A stretch of 64,000 nt of DNA from positions 5,197,972 through 5,261,971 of the forward strand of contig SCFE01000001.1 of assembly GCA_004352715.1 (NCBI GenBank), read 5' to 3'. This DNA comes from Hofstenia miamia (taxonomy: Eukaryota; Xenacoelomorpha; Acoela). Positions 23,529 to 35,400 of the stretch are shown here, one piece after another (the stretch's first letter is position 1; the number at the start of each line of letters is the position of its first letter). Both the position numbers and the translations under genes were made by a program. A model generated the notes under the pieces. The model did no database searches. It worked only from the letters and a program-made list of their open reading frames with translations, and had not been told where the DNA came from.

Positions 23529-24199
23529 TTTGCAACTAAAACTCAATTACAAATGAGATTTTTTGGAAAGTATTATTTGGAATTTTTAATTAATTGAAAA
23601 ATCATGGTTTCAAAATCCGTAAATACCTGTTACATCAAATATAGCTAGGCGATATTTAAGTAAATTTGTTATCGACTGAAAAACTACTTTCTCTGCTTAT
23701 CAATTTCAATGAAATATATATTTGCACACTTTGTTCTTTATAAACTCCTGCAAAATTTTGGTGAGTTCATAAGCTCACCCATCTTTAGCCTCCAATTTTA
23801 AATTAATTCAAAAAACAAGTCCAGAACTTTTCTATCTAGAAAAATAGTTTGCAATTTTCAATGACCAAAAAAATAAATACTTATAAGGAACTTTCATCAC
23901 CACTATATTAATAAACGAACATTTAAAATAGTAAAAAAAAACATGAATAACACATTTTCTCATTTTTTTGAAATTTTCAGCCTTGTTCTTTTAAAATTCT
24001 TCTTATAAAAAACTTTTCGGACTAGCCAGTTGATGAAAATAGGGTGTCAGTATCTCTCTGGGCATTCTCTTAACAGCATAAACGCTCAATCTCAATCACT
24101 GTCAACGGCCCTCCCCAAATCCGCATCAAGTAAAGTAGTGAACGTATACATACAGATAATATAAGTAGTAATAGTAGTAGAACGCTTATATCTACGACC
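23529..24199 (-). promoter_or_regulatory. Probable 5' flank and promoter region of RAE1
   Basis: About 670 bases between the RAE1 start codon and the LINE remnant. The 5' UTR and promoter must lie here unless an upstream non-coding exon exists. No TATA box or initiator can be singled out in such AT-rich sequence. Confidence 0.35.
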
Positions 24200-25700
24200 T
24201 CTAAAAACATGGACCCTGGTTTTAACATGCACAAAAAATTACAATTAAAAAAACAAGTAGATCAATATCAAACGTTTACAGAAGGAACTTTTGTCCTTCA
24301 AAATCCCTTATACATGAAATTGTTCGCAAATTTTATTCTACTCGTGATAGAAATCCTATACTGGAATCTCTGCCGATTCCGTATTCAAAACCAGATCGTT
24401 TTTGAGGCAGTAATCACATTAATAATTGACCACCAATTGAGGCATTAAGACAATGTCAGTTTGCTTGATCTCTTCTTCAATATTCAGTTTTTAATTAAAA
24501 ACCAAACAACTTGGATTTATTTAGAAGCATTTGCAATTTCAATATCTTTGAGATTCAATATCAGTATCTGCCATACTGTTGAAAATTTACTCATCATAAC
24601 TTGCTCAAACATGTTATCCGTTGTTTTCGACAATGCAGTTTTGGGTTTCTACAATAAAAATAATTGTCAGCATTTTACTGAAAGCGGAAGTGAAGTTGAT
24701 TGTCGCATTGTACGTAAGACCACATTTCTTCATTTCATTAACTCTTAAAATTGTTTCTCAAATTGTCTTGTGACCAAAGGAAGCTATCATTTCTTTGGTA
24801 TTGATGCAGGGTATGGTCATGTTGTTTTCTTCTTTCAAGTGGATAACATGTTCCGGAATTTCTTGCAAAGCATCTCGTCTGTTCTTGAAAATAAGAATAA
24901 CGATGGTCATCAGCATATAAATATCTCAACACCTGAAAGTGTACATGTTAATTGAAATATCATGACTGTAGACAGAACACTATGGAACCATGGACTGTCC
25001 TGGGAGGACCTCCCCTATTAATTCCACTGAAAAATGATTTTCTACCTAGAAATGTAAATTTCAGTTTTCTATCTGTTAAAAGTCTATGCTCCAATTTTTA
25101 ACGAATTTCTTAAGAAAATATCATGCTTGGAAATACTAAAAGCCATACTGACATCTATGGCGATTACACGAACACTTGCGACAAGATTATCTAGATATTC
25201 CAAGATATTATGTTGTAAAACAAAAGTGGAGTGTTGCCATCAGTTCACAAATTCGAGAAATTTCTGGTGTCACTGAAATATTCTAATTCGTTAAGATTAT
25301 CAGGAAATGGAGCTTTGGGAATAAGAATCACATTACCTACCATGAGAGTTTCTGGGGAAACCGCCGAATTGTATGGACTAGTAAATTACATTTCTTATGA
25401 TATCAGTAAAGCATGAATAAAATTATTTCCACATCCAATACACAACACCGTTATGTTCTGTTGATGCCTTCTTAATTCGAAGAAGTTTTCCTTCAAAATC
25501 AAATCAGTATATTATCGTAATTTCTTCATACTCCGTACAGTTACGGTAGTTGTTGATGTTTCATAATTGGAAACAATACTTCGCTTGACGATTATCACAT
25601 TTGCGCATTCTAAGTCAACATTCACAGAATCGACAGATGTTGGGAAAATCTCATCCATACCATCTCGTAGACTGACACACCACTATCCTGATCCTTGATA
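24200..25700 (-). pseudogene. Decayed non-LTR retrotransposon (reverse transcriptase remnant)
   Basis: Minus-strand pieces in shifting frames follow the order of a LINE reverse transcriptase. NGVVYWMWK resembles the GPDGIPYW block; VGNVILIPKAPFPDNLNE resembles the ITPIPK....DFRPIS block; VIAIDVSMAFS..KHD resembles the DFSKAFDSISH block; YADD lies near 24900; TKEM follows. Stops and frameshifts are everywhere. It fills the space between the 3' end of the THAP-MBD2/3 gene and the start of RAE1, so these open frames are not host genes. Confidence 0.6.
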
Positions 25701-26269
25701 TGATTATAAATTAAGCTTAATAGTAGCTATAACGTCAGCAATTATATGAGTCAAAATTAATTCTCTTTCATGATCTTTCTTTTTCTGTAAACTAAACCGC
25801 AATAATGCACATATGTAGAAAATACAATATATTCGACGAATAAAACTTAGAATTTTCAGGCAGTTTGAGGCAGCAACACATAGGTTCATTTAATCATTAA
25901 AAACAATCATGTTGTAATTTCTTAAAAGAACACATTTAAATTATTCTCGTTTGAGGTTATATTAATAACATCTCATTTATTGTTATTTGTTAATAAATCT
26001 TATCAACAATACGGTCAATTTTTGACAATTTAACATAGTAACTACGGAAATAATACTTTCACACATTTCTAGGTGACTGTGTTCCATTTAAATATTGACA
26101 AATATAGATCAAGATATTTCATGCTTCGATTTCAACCAAAGATGTGCTCAATAGGTTCATTCATTTATCATATAAATGTACAGGTCGATCTAGAAATAAT
26201 GAAATTTATTCACGAGACAATCTAAGTTCAGACATCGATGATTCACACAAATATACAAATAGAACAATT

Positions 26270-29200
26270 CTAACAAGTCTTTACACGCTGTGAACGATCG
26301 TAAGCAGCTTCAGTGTCTTGTAATAACTGGCGAATCTTCTTTACTTTAGCTTCTTGTTTACGAATATCATCTTCACTTATCATGACCTAAAGTAGTAGTA
26401 AATGTAAATTACATATATTGGGGCTGGATATTTTTCAGAAAATATATACTGGCGTCCAGTACAACTTCTGGCGCTGGGTAAATGGGTTTTTAAAAAAGTC
26501 CGAGTTCGGACCCAATTTTCTGTACATAATCTCATATAGGGTCCTCATTAACAGATCTATCAAAAAAATTGGGGAATCTTCACAATATAGCATTATATTG
26601 CAATATTAAAGGAAAGTGTATTTTAAAATACTGCTTGGATTATTATTTATTTAATAAATAAGCAACATAATAAAATGAATATTTGGCTTTTTGGCATAAA
26701 ACAAGAAAGCCTGAGTGTAATTTTAGATGTGAACATAACATTATACTCTACATCATAGGAGTCCATGGTTATACATGAAAATGTGTGGAAACCAACTGTA
26801 TTAATGTTATTTACAAAGAAATGATTAGATAAGCTTAAGCAAAAATCAATTTGGAAGATGTATAATTATCCAATAACCAAAAATAGTTATTTACTTAAAT
26901 TGCATTCCCAAAACCACTATAAGAGAAAAAATATTGAAATAACAGTTTTTCCAATGTAAATGTCTTTGATATGTACAAATAAAGGCTAACATAGAATCTG
27001 GCCTCCTGCGGCTCACCGATTGACAATGATTTTGAATAGCTAAAACAAGCTAAAGTAGAACTAGCACAATTCTAAAAAACTTGAAATTTCGATCAAACAT
27101 AGTTTGCAATACGTTCGCAAATTATTACTTGGACAAAAGAGTGATTGGAAATAGGTCGTTTCAATAAATCAATACATTGCAAATTTATTGCAACATTGCA
27201 TTGCTAGCAAATTTGCAATACATTATTGCAAGGTCTTGCTAAATTGCGTAATGCTAAATTAACATCACAAAGGAGAATGGAAAACATTGTTATAAAACTG
27301 CAAAATTGATAATGTTTAACACTAGATGGCATTAGCACAAACAGATAAAGTAGAATTTTACCTTTTTAAATAAGGGCTGATTGGTGTTGAGCCAAACTGC
27401 AGGGTTGCTTTGAATAGCAACTACGTGGTTAGCGTGTTGTCCAACGACAACTTGATCGCTATTATGTAAACAGGCAACAACACTGCTGAGCACAGTGTCA
27501 TCAGGAATTGATGGCATGATACTGGAAAGAGGTGATGGAAGTGTGAACGGTTTATCATCGACCACGTTCAAAACAGTAGCTCGTTTACCTGATTTACATT
27601 GGGGTGAAATTTGAATACATGCAAAATCAAAATTGTATATTTTTAAACAACTACAAACAATTTTTTATTAAAATAAACGAATAGAAAAACACGCTCTACT
27701 ATACCCAGAGATAGAATCCGTACCAGACTGGGCCGGATATAGCGCTGAAATATATGGTTCTAAATTCTAATATGAACCTGAAGCTAAGAAATTCAATTGC
27801 GTGATAGATTAAGTTTTTTTATATTGAGCATGATGTGGAATATTATACATTTCAATATTTCTTAATATTTAAATTAATTAAAATTTGGAATTGGAAATCT
27901 TTTTTCAACAAAATTGTATTAAAGAAAATCCAAATATGTTATATTGATATGGCCGGGCGGCCTTCAAAATCGCCACCTATTTTAAACCTCGGTTATATCA
28001 TTGAAAAACGTAAAAAATAATAACAATAGAGTAGAGTGTACTAATGACAAAATCAACTCAATTAAAAACAATCATTAAGATCGCACGTAATCTGACTATT
28101 TTCAAAATAATTAAAAAAATTTCTAGCGATTTTATTAAATTAAATTTTTATACAACATCTTAAAAATTCTGGCGACATTATAATCAGGCCCGGCCCGTCA
28201 ACTATTATTTCAAGCTCACTTTCAGCCTGTGTTGGAATGTTTGCAGCCCCTTTTCTGCCCGTCAAAATTTATTGATCTATTTCAACTCTTTTGAAATTTC
28301 AAGAATGTATATTTCCAAGCTTGTTACAATTCATTTTATTCGGCTCATTTTTTGTCTGGGTCCATTTCTGATTATAACTGAAACAGAGGTATAGGTTTTC
28401 AAAATTGAGCCCTAATATGATATCACTACTTTGTCGGACACAACTTATGCATAGAGTTGGAGTTAAACAGGAAAAGTTTTAAGCAAATCATACCAGTTTA
28501 GAGTGCGAAAGAATCGATGCTTTTTAAAATATGAGGAAAGGGAAATAAATACACTTAGAAAATTTTTAAGCTTAGACTAAGAAAATTGCACACCCGAATA
28601 GGAATTAGTAAATGGAAAAACATTTATTGCATAAATAGAAAGAGCACTTGATTTAAAATCACTGCCTGATAAAAACGTTGTTGAATGATCATTTTGGAAG
28701 AAAAATCGTGTTTGTGAAAAATAACATTGACAAATTGTACCGAAAATTTTCAAAGAACTATAATTGGTGCATTTGAATAATTACCTATCTTGAGTAAAAG
28801 CAGTCGAAAAATCAAATAAATAAAGTAATTATCGCTCACAAAAAGAATTGTAAAAACCATTCTTATTGAATTTCGAAATGAAACAATTGTGTCAACTTTA
28901 TAGTTAGACAAATTAAAAATTAAAACAATGTTATTGATGGAATTTCTATAAATATAATAATAATGTGAATGTAAACCTTGCAAACGCTTTTCCCAAAATA
29001 TTTGTCGTGGTCTACGCCTGGTGACTTTTGCTTGATTCATTTTCACCTCAGCTTCATGATCGTAATAATGTGTTGCTTTTCGTTTCAGCTGTGAAGGACC
29101 CATGTAGTTTCTACGAGGGAAGGAAATACCGTCGCGAGTTAATTCCCTTTGTTTTTGCTTAAATCTCTTTGCATCACCTAAATTGTAATAAATTCAATAA

Positions 29201-32200
29201 TACAAAAAATATGCTGTATCAGTACGCCGTATGCAATTATTAAATAAAAGGTTTCGGCTAAATAAGAAATTCGCAAGTGTTAATATATATCTCTTAAATA
29301 CCCACGTGCGTTCCATTTTGGACCCCAGCGACAATTTTGAACACCGCAGCTAAAGGTCTAAAGATTTTTTAATAAGATTTAATGACTTTGAACCTCTCTG
29401 TAGTTGTATAGTTCTTTAATTGAAATTGCTGTTAAATTTACTCAATTTTTGCATTGCTCTTAATGGGTCAGTTATTGCTCAAAGAATATAAAAATGTAAT
29501 TGCACTGTCAATACAAAATTTGGGAAAAAATGTCTATGATGATGAAAAGAAATACTTGCTGATTATAATCATAAATGGACTGTGTCAAAGGTGACTACAT
29601 GTGACCGGATTACCAAAGAACACATCTGTGCAATGAGAACATCTTGGTAATATAATATATTTAGTAAATACTGAATTACACATGCTTTAGATACTCTCTC
29701 AGTGTATTTATGGACATAATAAATGTCCACTCATACCTACTGTTTTCAGTAGGCAATGGTCCACTGTATGATCAATGGACCTTTTCATTGGGTTAATTAT
29801 GAAAACCTTCTCATATTTCACACAGATTATTTCAGAAAATTTTCCCTTGTACTTGTCTTTTTTACCTCATGTCCAAGAAAGACTTAACACAATATCACAG
29901 TAACATTCACAGATCACTGGGGGCAAGACGAATTTTAGCATTTATGCTGCAAAAGACCTTGGGTATTGGCAAAATATTGAAAATTTCTAATTAAATGTGC
30001 AGTAAAAGTTAGGAGCTCTGATATTCAATGCCTCAACAAATGAGATGTGAGCAATGTGCGGAGCACAAATAGATTCATAACCAGATAATAAGTGCTAGAA
30101 ATGTGATTCTTTGGTGTCCAAGCAGTACTGCAATGTCGAAAAGATTGTCGCATGCTTAAATTGTATCAATTGTTAATACATCGAACTGCAACTCAAAAAT
30201 AAATATTATACATTGATTTCATATGGCTCCATTTTGGACCCCTGTTAGATTGTTAGGTTTGTCAAATATGTTGGGTCAGAGATGGAACCGGCTACAGGCC
30301 GGCCGGGCCCGGCAATTTATTGATTTGCAGCCGCTTTTATTTTTCATGAAAGGCCGGTAAAATTACCGGCCGTTTACAGGCCAAATATTAAAAAAATTCT
30401 TGTTTTATCTTAAAAACAGGGAAAATTTTGCTTAGTTTGTGAGGAATTTTGTAGTATGAGCAATCTATAGTATTGCAATTAGAACAATACCTATTATACT
30501 TTCTGGAATCTCTCATAAATTTTGCTATAGAATGAGTTGTTCGATATTTGACACAGTAATTTTACTTTAGTTTTTTATGGCATTTACTACTAATGTTAAC
30601 AGAAGCTGTTTATAATACTGAAAGTGTAATCAAGGCCTTTTTATAAGAAGGCCTTGGTGTAATCTATAAGATTTATACTTGAAATTTGAGAGACCTCATA
30701 CAAATAACGCAATCAGTTGAATCCAGGGTTGTTAAGGTGTTTTAAACATGAATAAAACACTTTTTAAGAAAACAATGTCTTTTATTGTTTTTTTTCAGTT
30801 AACTCAACAATTATAATAAAATAAGGTATTCCAGAAAAACCTTTTAACATTGAACGTTTTCCGTGATCCAGTTGTTGAGAAAAGATTTCCATAAATGTAC
30901 TGGATCAATGAACTTGTCATTTTCCAAAATTGGGTGTGGAAAAACAAACGATTTTTCAATAAGAGGGCTAGTTCCAAATAACCATCTATTCACTTCCTAT
31001 TAACAGCATTGTTAATGCAACCAATAACTGCTCCTCCCAATTAATGAAATATATTCATCACATGCGTAATGGCAGAATCGAAAAACTGGCCTTCAAGTGC
31101 AAATATAGGTAGAAGGCTCAACAGAAAATGTCGACCAACAAGTGGCTTAGCCATAATTGCTAAAACTGTTCTAGCAAGCAACCGAGGTTTACTTGCTGAA
31201 TATCCAATTACGTGACCATTAACATATTGCCAAGATGCTTTTATAAAATATAGTAAAAATATAATGATTACCTATTACAAGTTCCAAAAAACAGCAGATC
31301 ACCAATTTTGATCGCAATATGTTCAGAAAAAACATTACATTTTAAATTTTTTAAAATGACGACAGACCATTGAAATACAGGTAGTTTTTCTTTTAACATG
31401 ACTTGGTAGGTGACAATTTTTTCAGTTCATTTAAATTTATGATTAAATTCGAACTCCAGACTATGTACGTTTCATATGCTTCTTTCCAAAACTTTTCACA
31501 GTGTTTTTTTCAACATTTATTTGTTGTGGAATTTTTGAAAGCCAGAGATCCCTCTGTTCCGCATCGTTTGGGAAGCGGAACAACACTTTTGAATATGGTT
31601 CATCAAAATAATTTGAGCGGTAATTGTATGTAGAGCACTTCTTCATAAGCAAGGCAAGCGAGCATAAAGTAAGGATTCACTAAAACAAACATTTCTTCTG
31701 TTAATACATTCGTTCTGATAGCACATTTCTGCTGTTAAATTCAATTCTGTTCTAATCTTATAATTTGAAATTAGTAATCTTTTAATTTGAACTTGTAAAG
31801 TTAACTTATAATTGTTTTCTGAAGCATATTATGGGAAATGACGAAAAAACAATAAAAATAAAAAAACAGCATAATATCGAAAAAACATGTTTTAAACGTT
31901 TTTTTGAAAAAACTGTTTAATATAACAACCCTGGTGGAACTCTTGTATTTTTCTAAATTTGGAAGGTACGCTCAAAATAAATTTGAGGGATGCAAAGACA
32001 TTCAAATACAAATTCAGTTGACACATCATACTAAAGAAGCAATTATGTTTAGCGTTAACGAAATATTTTTTAAATTTTATTTGTGTACTTCTAAAATATT
32101 CAATACTAAGCGGGGTCAAATGGCAAAACAATATGAAACATAATGATTGATAATGCTATTTACTAGGTCTTATATATTTTAGCTATCATGCAAAATTTAC

Positions 32201-32427
32201 TATCTAAATAAAAACTGAAACGTTCACAAATGAAATTCACTGAAAAGTGAAAACTGATTAAAGTTATGCAGAGAATTGATGTATATAGAAAGTATCAAAA
32301 TTGTGTTTTAATAGAAATTTATTTATAATTGATTGAAATGTGCGTTATGCAATATCAGCTCTTTGCATTGCCATGTGCAATTTTCTAGATTAAAATAGCT
32401 TTTATATGTATATATATATACATATAT

Positions 32428-32483
<56 letters not shown>

Positions 32484-35400
32484 ATTAAGTACTTGAAAAA
32501 CCACCGAGTACAACATTCCACTCTACATGGCTTTCATTGACTATGAAAAGGCGTTCTTCGAAGCACTGAGGACACATGGCGTACAAGAGAAGTACATTAA
32601 CATCATCAAAGAAACATACACCGAAGGAAAAGCACAGATAAAAACAGAAAAGCTTAGTGAACGGATTAAAATCATAAAAGGAGTACGTCAGGGTGATACA
32701 TTACCACCAGTAATTTTTACAGCAGCTGTGGAGAAGATCTTCATGAGGATGAACATCGAAGCCGGTATCAACATCAATGGAGTTAGACTAAGTAATCTAA
32801 GATTTGCAGATGACATCATACTGTTTGCTGAAATTGAAGAGAAGCTGAAAAAATGTTGGAAGAATTGAACAATGAAGGAAAGAAAGATGGAATGAAGCTG
32901 AATAAGAAGAAAACCAAGATCATGTGTAATGAGAACAGGAGTAAAGATAGCCGCAGAACAGTTAGAGGAAGTCACTGAATACAAGTACTTAGATAGACTG
33001 ATAACATCCGGTAATGAACTGAGTAAGGAAATAGGTGGGAGAATAACATGAGGATGGAGCAGATTTGGAGACTATAGCCACTTTCTAAGAGATAAAAAGA
33101 TCCCTACTTGCCTGAAAAGGAAAATCATGGACACGGTCATCTTACCAGCTATGACCTATGGAGCAGAGACATGGACTTTAACAAAACACCTGGAGAGGAA
33201 GCTTGCTGTAGCCCAACGAAGCATGGAGANGGCTTTCATTGACTATGAAAAGGCGTTCTTCGAAGCACTGAGGACACATGGCGTACAAGAGAAGTACATT
33301 AACATCATCAAAGAAACATACACCGAAGGAAAAGCACAGATAAAAACAGAAAAGCTTAGTGAACGGATTAAAATCATAAAAGGAGTACGTCAGGGTGATA
33401 CATTACCACCAGTAATTTTTACAGCAGCTGTGGAGAAGATCTTCATGAGGATGAACATCGAAGCCGGTATCAACATCAATGGAGTTAGACTAAGTAATCT
33501 AAGATTTGCAGATGACATCATACTGTTTGCTGAAATTGAAGAGAAGCTGAAAAAATGTTGGAAGAATTGAACAATGAAGGAAAGAAAGATGGAATGAAGC
33601 TGAATAAGAAGAAAACCAAGATCATGTGTAATGAGAACAGGAGTAAAGATAGCCGCAGAGCAGTTAGAGGAAGTCACTGAATACAAGTACTTAGATAGAC
33701 TGATAACATCCGGTAATGAACTGAGTAAGGAAATAGGTGGGAGAATAACATGAGGATGGAGCAGATTTGGAGACTATAGCCACTTTCTAAGAGATAAAAA
33801 GATCCCTACTTGCCTGAAAAGGAAAATCATGGACACGGTCATCTTACCAGCTATGACCTATGGAGCAGAGACATGGACTTTAACAAAACACCTGGAGAGG
33901 AAGCTTGCTGTAGCCCAACGAAGCATGGAGAGATCGTTATTGAACATCACAAGAAAAGACAAGATCAGGAACGAGATAATAAGATCGAAAACAGAGGTGA
34001 TAAATATAATAGAAAAAGTGAAGTGCATGAAAGGACAGTGGGCAGGACATGTAGACAGAATGAACAACATCAGGTGGGCGAAAATAACATCAGAGTGGAC
34101 ACCCAAAGATGGAAAACGACTAAAAGGAAGACCCAAAAGGAGATGGAGAGATGACATCGAGGAAGCCGTTGGCAGTCAATGGATGAGAACGCCCAAGATC
34201 GAAGTGCATGGCGCAAGTTGTGGAGGCCATCTGCCAGCAGTGGCATGAACGGCTGAGATGAAGATATATATGTATATATATATATATACATGGGTGTTCG
34301 TAAAGCCTGGACAAAGGAAAATTACCTATATAAAATTATTCATATTTTTTGCATCCATTCTTTAATAAAGATTTAAACTTATAGTTCTCAGTGGCTATGG
34401 AGGCTTGATTTAAAAATTTAATGTACTTTATCCAGAAAAAAATTCACTTATTTAGATAGTGGTGAAATTATGAAATTTTATTGTGTCCAGACTTTATGGA
34501 CACCCTATATACATATATATACTTTTAAATATACAATGCAAATAAAATTTACCGGTCAAAACCGGCTGCTTTTGGCCAACTACCGGCTCCGCCTTTAAAA
34601 TTTCCGGTCGGTTCCAAACTCTGTGATGGGTATTTAAGGGACATGATTCAAATACCGTTGAAAACTAATCAACTTTTTCATCCAATCAACCCCATCAATT
34701 ATAAGGTACTTTCATGATATTATATCAGAAATTCTAATTATTAGTTTAGTTAGATTAGATAAGGAAACAATTAAATGGAATGGATCATCTTTTATGGGAA
34801 AATTGGACTGTTTTGACTCCGCTCCTAGTTGAATTCCCCGTATGCATCGTTATAAGAATAAATTGAAATTTAACAACTTTAAAAAACACAAAAATTTCAC
34901 ATGTAGGTATTATATTTGATATCATTAATTGGATGATTAAAAATTAGTGATGTTGAGGTGATCCAACGCAAGTAATTTTAACATATTTTAGTCATCAGTT
35001 TGTCTTAACAATTTTAAAAAATGCTGAACGCAATTGCACTGCATTACAAAAACTAATTAGCATATTACTAAAGTTTAGAACACATTATAATTATGCAAAT
35101 CTATATTCTAGATACACTACAAACTCATAAATTCAATTTATGTACTAACCTTTAAGAAATTTTCCAGCATTAAACTCAAAATTTGCAAGGTCGAGGTGAA
35201 TGAGAGCCCGTTGAAGCATTGATTTGCGTGTGTATCGAGTTCCATCAGGGGATACATAAGCAATTTGAGTCCGTCCAGCTAGCATACCCTCCCAAATACG
35301 CTTTTCTTCTCGAATCCAACCAGCTGGTAATTCCAACTCATTGCCAGGTTTTCTATTCATAACCTGAAACAAAAACTATGCACGGGGTTACCTCAAAATC

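Larger units (their letters stand above)
30277..34623. mobile_element. Outer DNA transposon (hAT-like termini) hosting later insertions
   Basis: The ends are CAGAGATGGAACCG and, inverted, CAGAGTTTGGAACCG. Flanking 8-mers TGTTGGGT (30269-30276) and TGATGGGT (34624-34631) match at 7 of 8 positions, as expected for an 8-bp target duplication. Subterminal GGCCGG/CCGGTAAA words are shared by both ends. No transposase of its own is visible, so it was probably a short non-autonomous element later enlarged by a P-like element, an RTE LINE and a mariner MITE. Confidence 0.65.

Noticed and set aside
24461-24955. Plus-strand open frames between the two host genes
   Set aside because: The minus strand of the same bases carries recognisable LINE blocks, so these are shadows.
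27720-28210. GC-rich patches resembling hAT ends in an intron
   Set aside because: No matching inverted end and no target duplication could be found.
33810-34157. Extra open frames on both strands within the RTE copy
   Set aside because: Shadows of the RTE reading frame.
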